NCBI RefSeq assembly: GCF_015594925.2
Contig: NZ_CP087590.1
Coordinates: forward strand, 1,302,001-1,366,000
DNA: 64,000 nucleotides
Reading direction: 5' to 3'
DNA from: Vibrio sp. VB16
GTDB lineage: Bacteria > Pseudomonadota > Gammaproteobacteria > Enterobacterales > Vibrionaceae
The position numbers and the translations under genes were made by a program. Shown here piece by piece: positions 9,640 to 18,384 of this stretch (the first letter of the stretch is position 1; each line of letters opens with the position of its first letter). The notes under the pieces are model-generated. The model saw only the letters and a program-made list of their open reading frames with translations, did no database searches and was not told where the DNA came from.

Positions 9640-9829
9640 AAATAAGGAGCATTAGCTAGTAAATAGATAGAAAAAATTAAACAGAAAATAAACTAGAACA
9701 AACAGTATGTTAACTAAAAAATTATAGGGATGCATCAATCCGTACCCTACAAGAAGGATTGATCCGTCATATCACTTGGTAGTCAGACGATGATTACTGG
9801 GTCAAAAAATTAAATCATACGGGTGGCTT
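9640..9829 (+). promoter_or_regulatory. Leader of the ethanolamine permease gene with two hairpins
   Basis: Gene-free stretch between the PduT-like gene and the permease. Two hairpins are readable. The first spans 9729-9768, with arms 729-741 and 756-768 (core ATCAATCC/GGATTGAT, one mismatch and one wobble in 13 pairs). The second spans 9776-9800, with a 10-pair stem including G-U pairs and the loop GACGA. No U-run follows either, so they do not look like simple terminators. They could stabilise mRNA ends or control permease expression. No family match is claimed. Confidence 0.45.
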
Positions 9830-11254
9830 ATGTCTGAAAATAAAGCAAGTGATTTTGGTTCCTCCGAGTTTATGCATGAACGACAGCTTAAGAAAGGTGT
9901 AGCTGGTTGGTTTTTGCTCGCGACGCTAGGGGTATCTTACGTAATATCGGGAGACTATGCAGGGTGGAACTTCGGTATCGCTACTGCTGGTTGGGGCGGC
10001 ATGTTAATCGCATCGGTGTTGATGGGAATAATGTACCTAACATTGGTGTTGTCATTGGCAGAAATGTCGGCAGCGATACCAACAGCAGGTGGTGGTTATA
10101 GCTTCGCGAGGAAAGTAATGGGGCCGATCGGTGGCTACGCCACGGGTTTAGCGGTATTAATAGAGTATGCAATAGCACCCGCTGCCATTGTTATCTTTAT
10201 TGGTGGCTACCTTGAAGCATTAGTTGGGTGGAACGGACCAACGGTGTATGCGGTCTTTTATGCAATATTTATTGGTATCCATTTGATTGGTGCCGGTGAA
10301 GCACTGCGTATTATGCTTGTTATTACAGCACTGGCTGTTGTCGCAATCATTGCAACTGCTTTTGGGTTGATCCCCTATTTTGAAGTGGCTAACCTTTTTG
10401 ATATACCAGCCAACCCAGCAATAGCAGGAGCAACGACGTTCTTACCACAAGGTTGGAATGGTGTTTGGGCTGCACTACCGTTTGGTATGTGGTTATTCCT
10501 AGCAGTAGAAGGTGTTCCTTTGGCTGCGGAAGAGGCAAAAGATCCGGCGAAAGATATGCCTAAAGGCATCATCGCGGCAATGATATTCCTATTAATCACG
10601 GCTGTTGGGGTAATGTTATTAGTTCCTGGCGCTGCTGGTGCTCAAGCTACCGCAGGGTATGCTGCACCATTAGTCGATGCGTTGCGTGCTGTTCATGGTG
10701 AAGATTCCATGTTAGCGAACTTCGTGAACGTGGTTGGTTTGACTGGTCTTATTGCGTCATTCTTCTCAATTATTTATGGTTATAGTCGTTTAGTATTCGC
10801 ACTTTCGAGAGCGGGTTACCTACCAGCGTTCTTATCATTAACTGGTAAGCGTAAAGTTCCAGCTTGGGCATTGATCATTCCTGGGATTGTAGGTTTCTTA
10901 GCATCATTAACCGGCGAAGGTGATCGCATGATCATGATCGCGGTGTTTGGTGCAACTATATCTTATGCTCTACAAGCTTATAGTCATATCTTGTTGAGAA
11001 AAAATGAACCTGATTTAGAACGTCCTTATAAAACACCAGGTGGCATCATTACACCTTGGATCACGATAGTTCTTTCGTTACTTGCTCTATCATCATGTTT
11101 TGTATATGACGCAACAGCGGCATTCTGGGCTGTAGGTTTATATGCGATTGGTATGGCTTACTACTTTATCTTTAAGCATAAAGAAGTATCTAAGCATACT
11201 GCGGAAGAAGAATTTGAAGCAATCTTTAAAGCAGAAGCGGAACTGGATGATTAA
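9830..11254 (+). CDS. eat: Ethanolamine permease, APC superfamily (Eat type)
   Basis: Integral membrane amino acid-polyamine-organocation transporter of 474 residues with about 12 hydrophobic segments. The opening region (KKGVAGWFLLATLGVSYVISGDYAGWNFG) and the helix-1/helix-3 stretches (PTAGGGYSFARKVMGP) are typical of the proteobacterial ethanolamine permease family. It likely imports ethanolamine for the adjacent eut enzymes. The enterobacterial EutH importer is a different family, so this locus uses the alternative uptake type. It lies 190 bases after the PduT-like gene and ends at a strong bidirectional terminator, so it is the last gene of the locus. Confidence 0.9.
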   Translation: MSENKASDFGSSEFMHERQLKKGVAGWFLLATLGVSYVISGDYAGWNFGIATAGWGGMLIASVLMGIMYLTLVLSLAEMSAAIPTAGGGYSFARKVMGPIGGYATGLAVLIEYAIAPAAIVIFIGGYLEALVGWNGPTVYAVFYAIFIGIHLIGAGEALRIMLVITALAVVAIIATAFGLIPYFEVANLFDIPANPAIAGATTFLPQGWNGVWAALPFGMWLFLAVEGVPLAAEEAKDPAKDMPKGIIAAMIFLLITAVGVMLLVPGAAGAQATAGYAAPLVDALRAVHGEDSMLANFVNVVGLTGLIASFFSIIYGYSRLVFALSRAGYLPAFLSLTGKRKVPAWALIIPGIVGFLASLTGEGDRMIMIAVFGATISYALQAYSHILLRKNEPDLERPYKTPGGIITPWITIVLSLLALSSCFVYDATAAFWAVGLYAIGMAYYFIFKHKEVSKHTAEEEFEAIFKAEAELDD

Positions 11255-11273
11255 TCTAGTCTTGTAAATACGT

Positions 11274-11304
11274 AAAAAGGAGGTCAATTGACCTCCTTTT
11301 TTTA
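11274..11304. terminator. Bidirectional intrinsic terminator between eat and yfbU
   Basis: Perfect 28-base palindrome at 11274-11301 (arm AAAAAGGAGGTCAA and its complement), with A-run and T-run on the two sides. It serves the convergent permease gene and yfbU. Confidence 0.9.
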
Positions 11305-11322
11305 TTTAAAATGGTGTACCTA

Positions 11323-11823
11323 TTATGCGTTAAATATCTGAGTAAACTCAGTAGAAGATAGGTGATATTGACGTGGGCAGTTGCGCCAAGTTGTTAGCAT
11401 ACGAGCATATTTTTCTAACATAGGCATTTGGGCATTAAAGTGGTGGTCACTTTTCTCAAATTGAGGGTAAAGCCCTTCAGAATCAACGAGGAAACGAACA
11501 TAATTGACGAGTTGATGTTCACTTGCGATGTCAAACCCTAAGAATTGTAGTCTACGTTGATCAACGTTGTTTCTATCCGCTTCACTTAACATTTTATTTG
11601 ACTCTTGCATCGCGTGGTACATCTCCATGATGTTGATCACTTCGCGACATTCTTCTTCGGTTATCTTACCGAAATGTTTATCCAATTCACGCATTTGTAA
11701 CTCATAGCCTCTCTCCACAATCGTTTGTAAACGGCTATATTTAGCTTCATTTTCAGGTCGGAGCTTAGACATTAGATAGTACTGATTTGAAAGGATCAAG
11801 CGTTGAGCGTTCGTCATTTCCAT
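11323..11823 (-). CDS. yfbU: YfbU family protein (UPF0304)
   Basis: Cytoplasmic protein of 166 residues, alpha-helical, matching the YfbU/UPF0304 family (E. coli member about 164 residues). It shows the typical start MTNAQRLILSNQYYLM and a conserved C-terminal LTTWRNCPRQYHLSSTEF. The function is not established. It lies downstream of pflA on the same strand with a 54-base gap. The start ATG at 11823 may be extended; an in-frame ATG two codons downstream (MTNAQR) is equally reasonable. Confidence 0.9.
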   Translation of the reverse strand: MEMTNAQRLILSNQYYLMSKLRPENEAKYSRLQTIVERGYELQMRELDKHFGKITEEECREVINIMEMYHAMQESNKMLSEADRNNVDQRRLQFLGFDIASEHQLVNYVRFLVDSEGLYPQFEKSDHHFNAQMPMLEKYARMLTTWRNCPRQYHLSSTEFTQIFNA

Positions 11824-11877
11824 TGTGAGGCCTCGAAGTAATTATTATCTGTTTGTTGTTAATTTATAATCAAAGTA

Positions 11878-12618
11878 CTAATATTTCACATTGTCGACAT
11901 ACTGTTCGAGTATACCCACCATTTTATCCATGGTTTCTTTACTTGGCGGATTGACCCCTTCTAGAGGGTAATCATAGCCGAGTGCTTCCCATTTATGAGC
12001 CCCTAATTTGTGATAAGGCAGCAGCTCAACTTTTTCGATGTTATCCATATCTTTAATGAACGCACCGAGCAGATGTGCCGACTCTTCATCATCGGTATAT
12101 CCGGGTACAATGACATAACGAATCCAGGTTGTTTTACCTATCTTTTGTAGGTAACGCGCAAAGTCCAGAGTGCGCCTGTTCGACACACCAATAAAGTCGT
12201 GATGAATTTCATCCTTCATATGCTTGATATCAAGCATGACTAAATCGGATGCCTCTAATACTTCATCGACTACATCGGTATGTTTACGAATATAGCCGTT
12301 GGTATCAAGGCACGTATGCATCCCTTCCTTTTGCGCTGCACGGAAAAAATCACGAACAAATTCTGGTTGAAGCATCGCCTCGCCACCGGAACAGGTAATT
12401 CCGCCGCCGGATGCCTTCATGAAGTGTCGGTACGACTTAGCTTCGTTGATTATTTCATCTACGGTAACTTCTTTACCACCATGTGTATCCCACGTATCAC
12501 GGTTATGGCAATACATACAGCGCATTAAGCAACCTTGTAGAAATACGATAAAACGAATACCAGGTCCGTCTACGGTACCGCAAGATTCGAATGAATGGAT
12601 ACGACCAGATGTTGACAT
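11878..12618 (-). CDS. pflA: Pyruvate formate-lyase activating enzyme PflA
   Basis: Radical SAM enzyme of 246 residues that generates the glycyl radical on PflB under anaerobic conditions. The cluster motif CLMRCMYCHNRDTWD (CxxxCxxC) lies near residue 30, followed by the glycine-rich SAM segment (GGGITCSGGEAMLQPEF). Length and sequence match E. coli PflA. Its substrate gene pflB lies 3.2 kb away on the same strand, separated by a chemoreceptor gene and an LpxR-like gene. This is a dispersed arrangement compared with the pflB-pflA pair of enterobacteria. Confidence 0.97.
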   Translation of the reverse strand: MSTSGRIHSFESCGTVDGPGIRFIVFLQGCLMRCMYCHNRDTWDTHGGKEVTVDEIINEAKSYRHFMKASGGGITCSGGEAMLQPEFVRDFFRAAQKEGMHTCLDTNGYIRKHTDVVDEVLEASDLVMLDIKHMKDEIHHDFIGVSNRRTLDFARYLQKIGKTTWIRYVIVPGYTDDEESAHLLGAFIKDMDNIEKVELLPYHKLGAHKWEALGYDYPLEGVNPPSKETMDKMVGILEQYVDNVKY

Positions 12619-12833
12619 AGGTTCTTCTCAGAGAGTTTTTCTTATTTGTTATTTTATTACATTTAGGTGCCATAACCTAGTCTAACTTTCTGCTAATACG
12701 TATGTTCTTTGATTAATGAATTGCTTTGATGGTGGTTTTTTCCATTCGCGTTATAATTGTTATGATATTGTTAAATTTATCGTAGGGCGCATTTTGGTTG
12801 CGCTATTATTACTGGTGTGTCTAAGGAAAATAC

Positions 12834-14714
12834 ATGGAACGTTTTTTATTCTCACAAAAAGAAAAAATATGGATTGTATTAGGGGTATTGATTGTCGGTT
12901 TTATCGGGTTGGCTGCTTACACAAGCAGTAGCTTTAAAGCAATGAATTCAGAATATCGCCTGAGTATAGATGTCACCAATGGCTCCAATGAGATTGAACA
13001 GACTCAGGTGAATCTGTTTAAGTTAGCTAACAGTTTAATGACCATGAACTCAGAGAAAGTAGAGGCCGTTAAGCAATCTTTATCTGCCATTCAAAATAAG
13101 GGTCAGATTAATAGAGAATACCTAAATAATGTCGGCATGGAAAATCGAGCAAATGAGCTGATGAACTTAATTGACCGCTACCAGAATACCGTCGACCCCT
13201 GGTTAACTCTTAGACGTGAACTGGGTTTTAATGCAGATGATGGGAAGTTAGGTAGGCTGAAAGAAATCGCTGTGATTATAGAACAAAAAATCGCAGAAAC
13301 CGGAATGGTAACGCTCAACTCTGATTTTCAAACGATGATAAAAGCGCAGCAAAACTATCTACTTACTCCAAGTGAACAGAACCTAAAGCTTTTTAATCGC
13401 GCAAAAGCAGGTTTTAAGAATATGTCCAATACCTATGCGATGCTTGACCTATATGAAGAAGAGTTGGAAGCATTTTCAGTTACTTTTGAGCAGGTATCCG
13501 TGCTTTCTGGACAGCTGAGTGATATTGAAGCTGATCTTTACGTCAATCAAGATGTGTTGTTAACGGCTGTGGAGCAGATTACAACTGAACTTGCTGCTAT
13601 TAGTGAGCGTTATCAAGATTCCGCATCCGCAACAGCAGACGTCTCACTTTGGTCGGTGCTTATCGCCTGCATTGTCCTCGCGGTGATAACCATTGTGATA
13701 TTTATTACGCTCTCATTATCTATAACACGCTCGCTTAATCAAACCAATACGGCACTTCATTCGATTTCGAAAGGAAACCTAAGTGTGCGGCTACCGGTGA
13801 CCCTTAACAATAAGGATGAATTTAACCAATTGTCGATGGCAATTAACCAAACCTGTGAGAACTTAACGGAGTTAGTTAGCGAAGTGCAAAGTAATAGTGA
13901 CGCGCTTTCACTTAACGCGAAAGAACTTAATCGAGGTATTGAAAGAGTGGTCATGGGGCAATCGGAGGCCATTGAACAGACGCATATACTTGCTTCTGCG
14001 ACAGAAGAAGTGAGCGTAACCACGCAAGAGGTTTCAAACAGCTTAGAGCGAGTTTCAGCAGTAAGTAAGTCGTCGGCTCAGTCTGCCGATGATGGAGGTA
14101 AGATTATTACGCTTGCGATTGAGTCGATTGAACAGGTAGGCAGTATTTTAACTCTGGCAGCGACGCATATTCAGCAATTAGAGGCGGCGTCGAATAAGAT
14201 AGACTCAGTAATGGACATTATTAACGGTATCGCCGAACAAACCAATTTATTAGCACTGAATGCGGCAATAGAGGCGGCTCGAGCGGGTGAACAGGGTAGA
14301 GGTTTTGCCGTTGTCGCTGACGAGGTTAGAAACTTGGCGGTTCGGACGGTGGAAGCCGTTTCTGAGATTTCTGGCACTATCGAGACGCTACAGACCGAGA
14401 GTGGTGAAGTTATTCAGTACATCAACAAGTCTCAAAAATCGATGGAAGCCGGTAGACAAAATGGCCATGATGCTGTTCAAGCGTTATCTGAAATAACGGA
14501 TAAGGCCGAAGAGGCGAGTCAACAGACGGATATGATATTTTCGTCAATTCGTGAGTTGGCAATAACAAGTCAGTCAATGGCTGATAGTATGTCTCAGATT
14601 TCGACCTCGATGAGCTCTATCGCCCTTAGTAATAATGAACTTAAACAGACGAGTCAACGAGTGGATAAACGTTCAACAACCCTAAATGAAAAATGCTTAA
14701 AGTTTACCTTGTAA
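12834..14714 (+). CDS. Methyl-accepting chemotaxis protein with long helical sensor domain
   Basis: Chemoreceptor of 626 residues. A transmembrane segment (about 11-30) is followed by a roughly 250-residue helical periplasmic domain consistent with the HBM type. A second transmembrane segment (about 268-293), a HAMP domain and the cytoplasmic signalling hairpin follow, with the signature tip EQTNLLALNAAIEAARAGE. The ligand is unknown; HBM sensors of other bacteria bind organic acids, which would fit the neighbouring pyruvate-formate lyase genes (inference). No C-terminal CheR-binding pentapeptide is seen. A good ribosome site (aaggaa) supports this start. Confidence 0.9.
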   Translation: MERFLFSQKEKIWIVLGVLIVGFIGLAAYTSSSFKAMNSEYRLSIDVTNGSNEIEQTQVNLFKLANSLMTMNSEKVEAVKQSLSAIQNKGQINREYLNNVGMENRANELMNLIDRYQNTVDPWLTLRRELGFNADDGKLGRLKEIAVIIEQKIAETGMVTLNSDFQTMIKAQQNYLLTPSEQNLKLFNRAKAGFKNMSNTYAMLDLYEEELEAFSVTFEQVSVLSGQLSDIEADLYVNQDVLLTAVEQITTELAAISERYQDSASATADVSLWSVLIACIVLAVITIVIFITLSLSITRSLNQTNTALHSISKGNLSVRLPVTLNNKDEFNQLSMAINQTCENLTELVSEVQSNSDALSLNAKELNRGIERVVMGQSEAIEQTHILASATEEVSVTTQEVSNSLERVSAVSKSSAQSADDGGKIITLAIESIEQVGSILTLAATHIQQLEAASNKIDSVMDIINGIAEQTNLLALNAAIEAARAGEQGRGFAVVADEVRNLAVRTVEAVSEISGTIETLQTESGEVIQYINKSQKSMEAGRQNGHDAVQALSEITDKAEEASQQTDMIFSSIRELAITSQSMADSMSQISTSMSSIALSNNELKQTSQRVDKRSTTLNEKCLKFTL

Positions 14715-14752
14715 AACATGAATTGTAGAATCAAGGCGTGGTATTGGGTCGC

Positions 14753-15748
14753 TTAAAACATCCAAAAAAGTGACATAGATAGATTTGCTGAGTAGCCGTT
14801 TAGGTCCTGTTCAAAGTCTTCTGATTTGAATGCTAATGTCGCGCTACCACCTATAGACTCGCCATACACTGCACCACCAAACACGGCCGTGGCCTGAAGG
14901 TGCTCTACGTCGGTAGGGTATACTTCATCTGGGCGGTCGCCGTCTATTGTTATGTCATTAAATCGATATCGTGCTTCAGCACCGGCGAATAGAAAAGCCC
15001 CGGTTGTTTTACCCTGTACCATATAGGACTTAAAGCTCATTTCATTCTCTGTTTTGGTGCTGCCAGTACTGTCTTGCAAGTTCAACCCCCACCGCCATAA
15101 AAGCCCGGTCGCGATTTCGCTTCGATAATTGCCCGCTAATATTCTAATCGGCGCGCTGATCTCATGGGATAGACCCGCTGACATATCAATGGCGTATAAT
15201 TGGTAATTACTATCATAGGAAAGGTTCGCAATGAAGGTACCTTCTATCTGATAATCCCATCCTTGAGGAGTGTCGGAGCCGACAATTTCATGCACAATTC
15301 TCTGAGCGCCTTCGGCAAAAGATTTCGGGCCGGTTACTCCAATCATCAAACCAAAAGCCTGGGTGTATTTATCTGAAATTGTGATGAGTTCTCCTTGTGT
15401 ATATAAGAGACCTGCATAAGCTCGCTCATTTGGTTCTGGTTGTTCTTTTTTGATGTCCGAAGGTGTCCACATTTTCTGACCAATATTTACGTGCCATTTA
15501 TGTGTATTGAGTTCGTGCTTTTCAAGCAATGATAGAGGTGAGTAGGCGACTAAAGCATGGTCCAAATCTAAAAGTGATGTCGAATAATCGATTTGGATTC
15601 CGTTCGTATAATTTTGATCAGTACCAAATGGCCCGTCATTATCGAAGGAGATAGCAATCATGCTATCGTTGGCGTTTGCTGTAAATGGCAACAAGAAGAT
15701 AGATGAGATAAATAGATGTTTTAATTGGATAATATCAGCCTTAAACAA
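14753..15748 (-). CDS. LpxR-like outer-membrane protein (DUF2219)
   Basis: Predicted outer-membrane beta-barrel of 331 residues, similar to the lipid A 3'-O-deacylase LpxR family. An N-terminal signal peptide is visible (hydrophobic ISSIFLLPF, then TANAND). The family motif block FDNDGPFGTDQNYTNG lies near residue 35, and the histidine-bearing segment QRIVHEIVG near 140 resembles the catalytic His region. The chain ends with an aromatic residue (SLFWMF), as usual for barrel insertion. If active it would trim lipid A acyl chains, but only family resemblance supports this. Confidence 0.8.
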   Translation of the reverse strand: MFKADIIQLKHLFISSIFLLPFTANANDSMIAISFDNDGPFGTDQNYTNGIQIDYSTSLLDLDHALVAYSPLSLLEKHELNTHKWHVNIGQKMWTPSDIKKEQPEPNERAYAGLLYTQGELITISDKYTQAFGLMIGVTGPKSFAEGAQRIVHEIVGSDTPQGWDYQIEGTFIANLSYDSNYQLYAIDMSAGLSHEISAPIRILAGNYRSEIATGLLWRWGLNLQDSTGSTKTENEMSFKSYMVQGKTTGAFLFAGAEARYRFNDITIDGDRPDEVYPTDVEHLQATAVFGGAVYGESIGGSATLAFKSEDFEQDLNGYSANLSMSLFWMF

Positions 15749-15794
15749 CTTTTATTATAATTACACTTAGTGTAGCCTTTTTTTTATAAAAAAC

Positions 15795-15825
15795 AAAAAG
15801 CCCCGCATAAATGCGAGGCTTTAAT
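15795..15825 (-). terminator. Intrinsic terminator of pflB
   Basis: Hairpin with arms AAAGCC and GGCTTT plus inner CGCAT/ATGCG (one mismatch). On the minus strand it is followed by a T-rich run, just downstream of the pflB stop. Confidence 0.85.
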
Positions 15826-15868
15826 CAATGTTCGCTATGACTAGCGAGATTGAATGATGTTTACTGGA

Positions 15869-18145
15869 TTACATAGTCTCAGTAAACGTACGCGCGATTA
15901 CGTCAGCTTGCTGCTCTGTAGTCAGAGAGTTAAAGCGAACAGCATAACCAGATACACGAATCGTTAGCTGAGGATAATTCTCAGGATGCTTAACGGCGTC
16001 TTCTAGCGTTTCACGGTTAAGAACGTTAACGTTAAGGTGTTGACCACCTTCAATGCCAGTCTCGTGGTGGAAATAACCATCCATCAGACCTGCAAGGTTT
16101 GCTTTCTGAGAGTTATCATCTTTACCTAGTGCGTTAGGTACGATAGAGAACGTATACGAGATACCATCTTTCGCATCAGCAAACGGCAGTTTACCGACTG
16201 ATGTTAGTGATGCTACAGCGCCTTTCTCATCACGTCCGTGCATTGGGTTAGCACCAGGAGCAAATGGAGCACCTGCACGGCGACCGTCTGGTGTATTACC
16301 CGTTTTCTTACCATATACCACGTTTGAAGTGATAGTAAGAATAGACTGAGTAGGTACCGAGTTACGGTAGGTTTTCAGTTTACGGATTTTACCCATAAAT
16401 ACGGATACTAATTCACAAGCGATATCATCTACACGAGAATCGTTGTTACCAAATTTAGGATAGTCACCTTCGATTTCAAAATCGATAGCGATGCCGTCTT
16501 CATCACGTACTGGTTTAACTGTCGCGTATTTGATAGCAGACAATGAATCAGCCGCAACAGAAAGGCCAGCAATACCACATGCCATTGTGCGGTAAACGTC
16601 ACGGTCATGTAGAGCCATTAATGATGCTTCGTAGCTGTACTTGTCATGCATGTAGTGAATGCTGTTTAGAGCCGTCACGTATTGCTTAGCAAGCCAATCC
16701 ATGAAGTGGTCCATCTTGTCCCAAAGTTCGTCGTATGAAAGCACTTCAGAAGTGATTTTATCCATAACAGGACCAACTTGAGCTTTAGACTTCTCATCAA
16801 CACCACCGTTGATTGTGTAAAGCATGGTTTTAGCAAGGTTAGCACGAGCTCCAAAGAACTGCATTTGCTTGCCAACAATCATTGGTGATACACAACATGC
16901 GATAGAGTAGTCATCAGACGCCATATCTGGACGCATTAGATCATCGTTTTCGTACTGGATAGAAGAAGTATCGATAGATACTTTCGCACAGAAACGTTTA
17001 AATCCGTCAGGTAGTTGCTCAGACCAAAGAACCGTGATGTTCGGCTCTGGGCTTGGACCCATTGTGTATAGGCTGTTTAGGAAACGGAAGTTACTACGTG
17101 ACACTAAAGTACGTCCGTCAAGACCCATGCCGCCCATTGATTCTGTAGCCCAAATTGGGTCACCAGAGAACAACTCGTCATACTCAGGAGTACGTAGGAA
17201 ACGAACCATACGTAGTTTCATTACGAAATGATCGATCATCTCTTGAGCTTGTGCTTCAGTGATAGTGCCAGCAGCGATATCACGTTCGATGTAAACGTCT
17301 AGGAAAGTCGAAGTACGACCTAAAGACATTGCAGCGCCGTTTTGAGATTTAACTGCGGCTAGGTAACCGAAGTAAGTCCACTGTACCGCTTCTTGAGCCG
17401 TCGTTGCAGGACCAGAGATATCACAGCCGTATTTAGCTGCCATTTCTTTGATTTGCTTAAGTGCACGATGTTGCTCAGCAATTTCTTCGCGTAGTTGCAT
17501 TGTTGCTTCTAAATCTTCGCCATTCTCAAATCTCTCTTGAAGAGAATTGAATTGAGCTAGCTTGTCCTTCATCAAGAAGTTAATGCCGTATAGAGCAACA
17601 CGACGGTAATCACCAATGATACGACCACGGCCATAAGCATCAGGAAGACCAGTTAGGACACCAGACTTACGACACGCCATAATATCAGGCGTATAGATAT
17701 CAAAAACACCCGCGTTATGTGTCTTACGGTATTCTGAATAGATTTTGCTAACCATAGGATCAAGTTCGCGATCGTATGCTTTTGCAGAACCTTCAACCAT
17801 GCGAATACCACCGTTAGGGATGATAGCGCGTTTCAATGGAGCGTCAGTTTGCAAACCAACAATGGTTTCTAGATCTTTGTTTATATAGCCAGCATCGTGC
17901 GCAGTGATGGTAGAAATAATAGAAGTATCGAAATCCACAGGAGCATGAGTGCTGTTTTCCTGCTTGATGCCTTCCATTACTTTAGCCCAAAGCGAATTAG
18001 TTGCTTCAGTACCTTCAGAAACTAGGAAAGATTCGTCACCTTCATAAGGCGTATAGTTCTTTTGAATAAAATCACGAACGTTTACTTCGTTTTGCCAATC
18101 TCCGTTCGCAAAACCTTCCCAAGCTTTAGCAAATTGCTCTGCCAT
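15869..18145 (-). CDS. pflB: Formate C-acetyltransferase (pyruvate formate-lyase) PflB
   Basis: Glycyl radical enzyme of 758 residues that converts pyruvate and CoA to acetyl-CoA and formate during anaerobic growth. The adjacent active-site cysteines (SIACCVSPM) lie near residue 418, and the C-terminal radical-bearing glycine is in RVSGYAVRF at about residue 733. Length matches E. coli PflB. It has its own terminator. The upstream neighbour is a terminator-separated DUF3360 membrane protein gene rather than a focA formate channel. The ribosome site is AGGT before the ATG. Confidence 0.98.
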   Translation of the reverse strand: MAEQFAKAWEGFANGDWQNEVNVRDFIQKNYTPYEGDESFLVSEGTEATNSLWAKVMEGIKQENSTHAPVDFDTSIISTITAHDAGYINKDLETIVGLQTDAPLKRAIIPNGGIRMVEGSAKAYDRELDPMVSKIYSEYRKTHNAGVFDIYTPDIMACRKSGVLTGLPDAYGRGRIIGDYRRVALYGINFLMKDKLAQFNSLQERFENGEDLEATMQLREEIAEQHRALKQIKEMAAKYGCDISGPATTAQEAVQWTYFGYLAAVKSQNGAAMSLGRTSTFLDVYIERDIAAGTITEAQAQEMIDHFVMKLRMVRFLRTPEYDELFSGDPIWATESMGGMGLDGRTLVSRSNFRFLNSLYTMGPSPEPNITVLWSEQLPDGFKRFCAKVSIDTSSIQYENDDLMRPDMASDDYSIACCVSPMIVGKQMQFFGARANLAKTMLYTINGGVDEKSKAQVGPVMDKITSEVLSYDELWDKMDHFMDWLAKQYVTALNSIHYMHDKYSYEASLMALHDRDVYRTMACGIAGLSVAADSLSAIKYATVKPVRDEDGIAIDFEIEGDYPKFGNNDSRVDDIACELVSVFMGKIRKLKTYRNSVPTQSILTITSNVVYGKKTGNTPDGRRAGAPFAPGANPMHGRDEKGAVASLTSVGKLPFADAKDGISYTFSIVPNALGKDDNSQKANLAGLMDGYFHHETGIEGGQHLNVNVLNRETLEDAVKHPENYPQLTIRVSGYAVRFNSLTTEQQADVIARTFTETM

Positions 18146-18348
18146 GATATACCTACCTTTTTCGTAGAAAAATTACGTACTGTTTTTACTGATATTAGCT
18201 AGTGCCGAAGCACACAGTACACTTTTTAATTAATAACAATATTTATGACCAAATGATACGTCATTAAACCATAGATATTGTAACCAAAATTGTCATTCGA
18301 TTTTGTGATTCAAATTATATTGTAAAATTTAAAAAAAATATACAAAAA

Positions 18349-18376
18349 AATGGGCAGCATTTCTGCTGCCCAATTT
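18349..18376 (-). terminator. Intrinsic terminator after the DUF3360 locus
   Basis: Hairpin tgggcagc/gctgccca at 18351-18372 with a run of seven T on the minus strand. It separates the DUF3360 locus from pflB, implying a separate pflB promoter in 18146-18348. Confidence 0.88.
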
Positions 18377-18384
18377 TTATCTAT

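Noticed and set aside
9729..9800. EutV/ANTAR-type antitermination element in the permease leader
   Set aside because: The loops are 14 and 5 bases, not hexaloops with the A1/G4 pattern, no terminator U-run follows, and no ANTAR regulator is visible.
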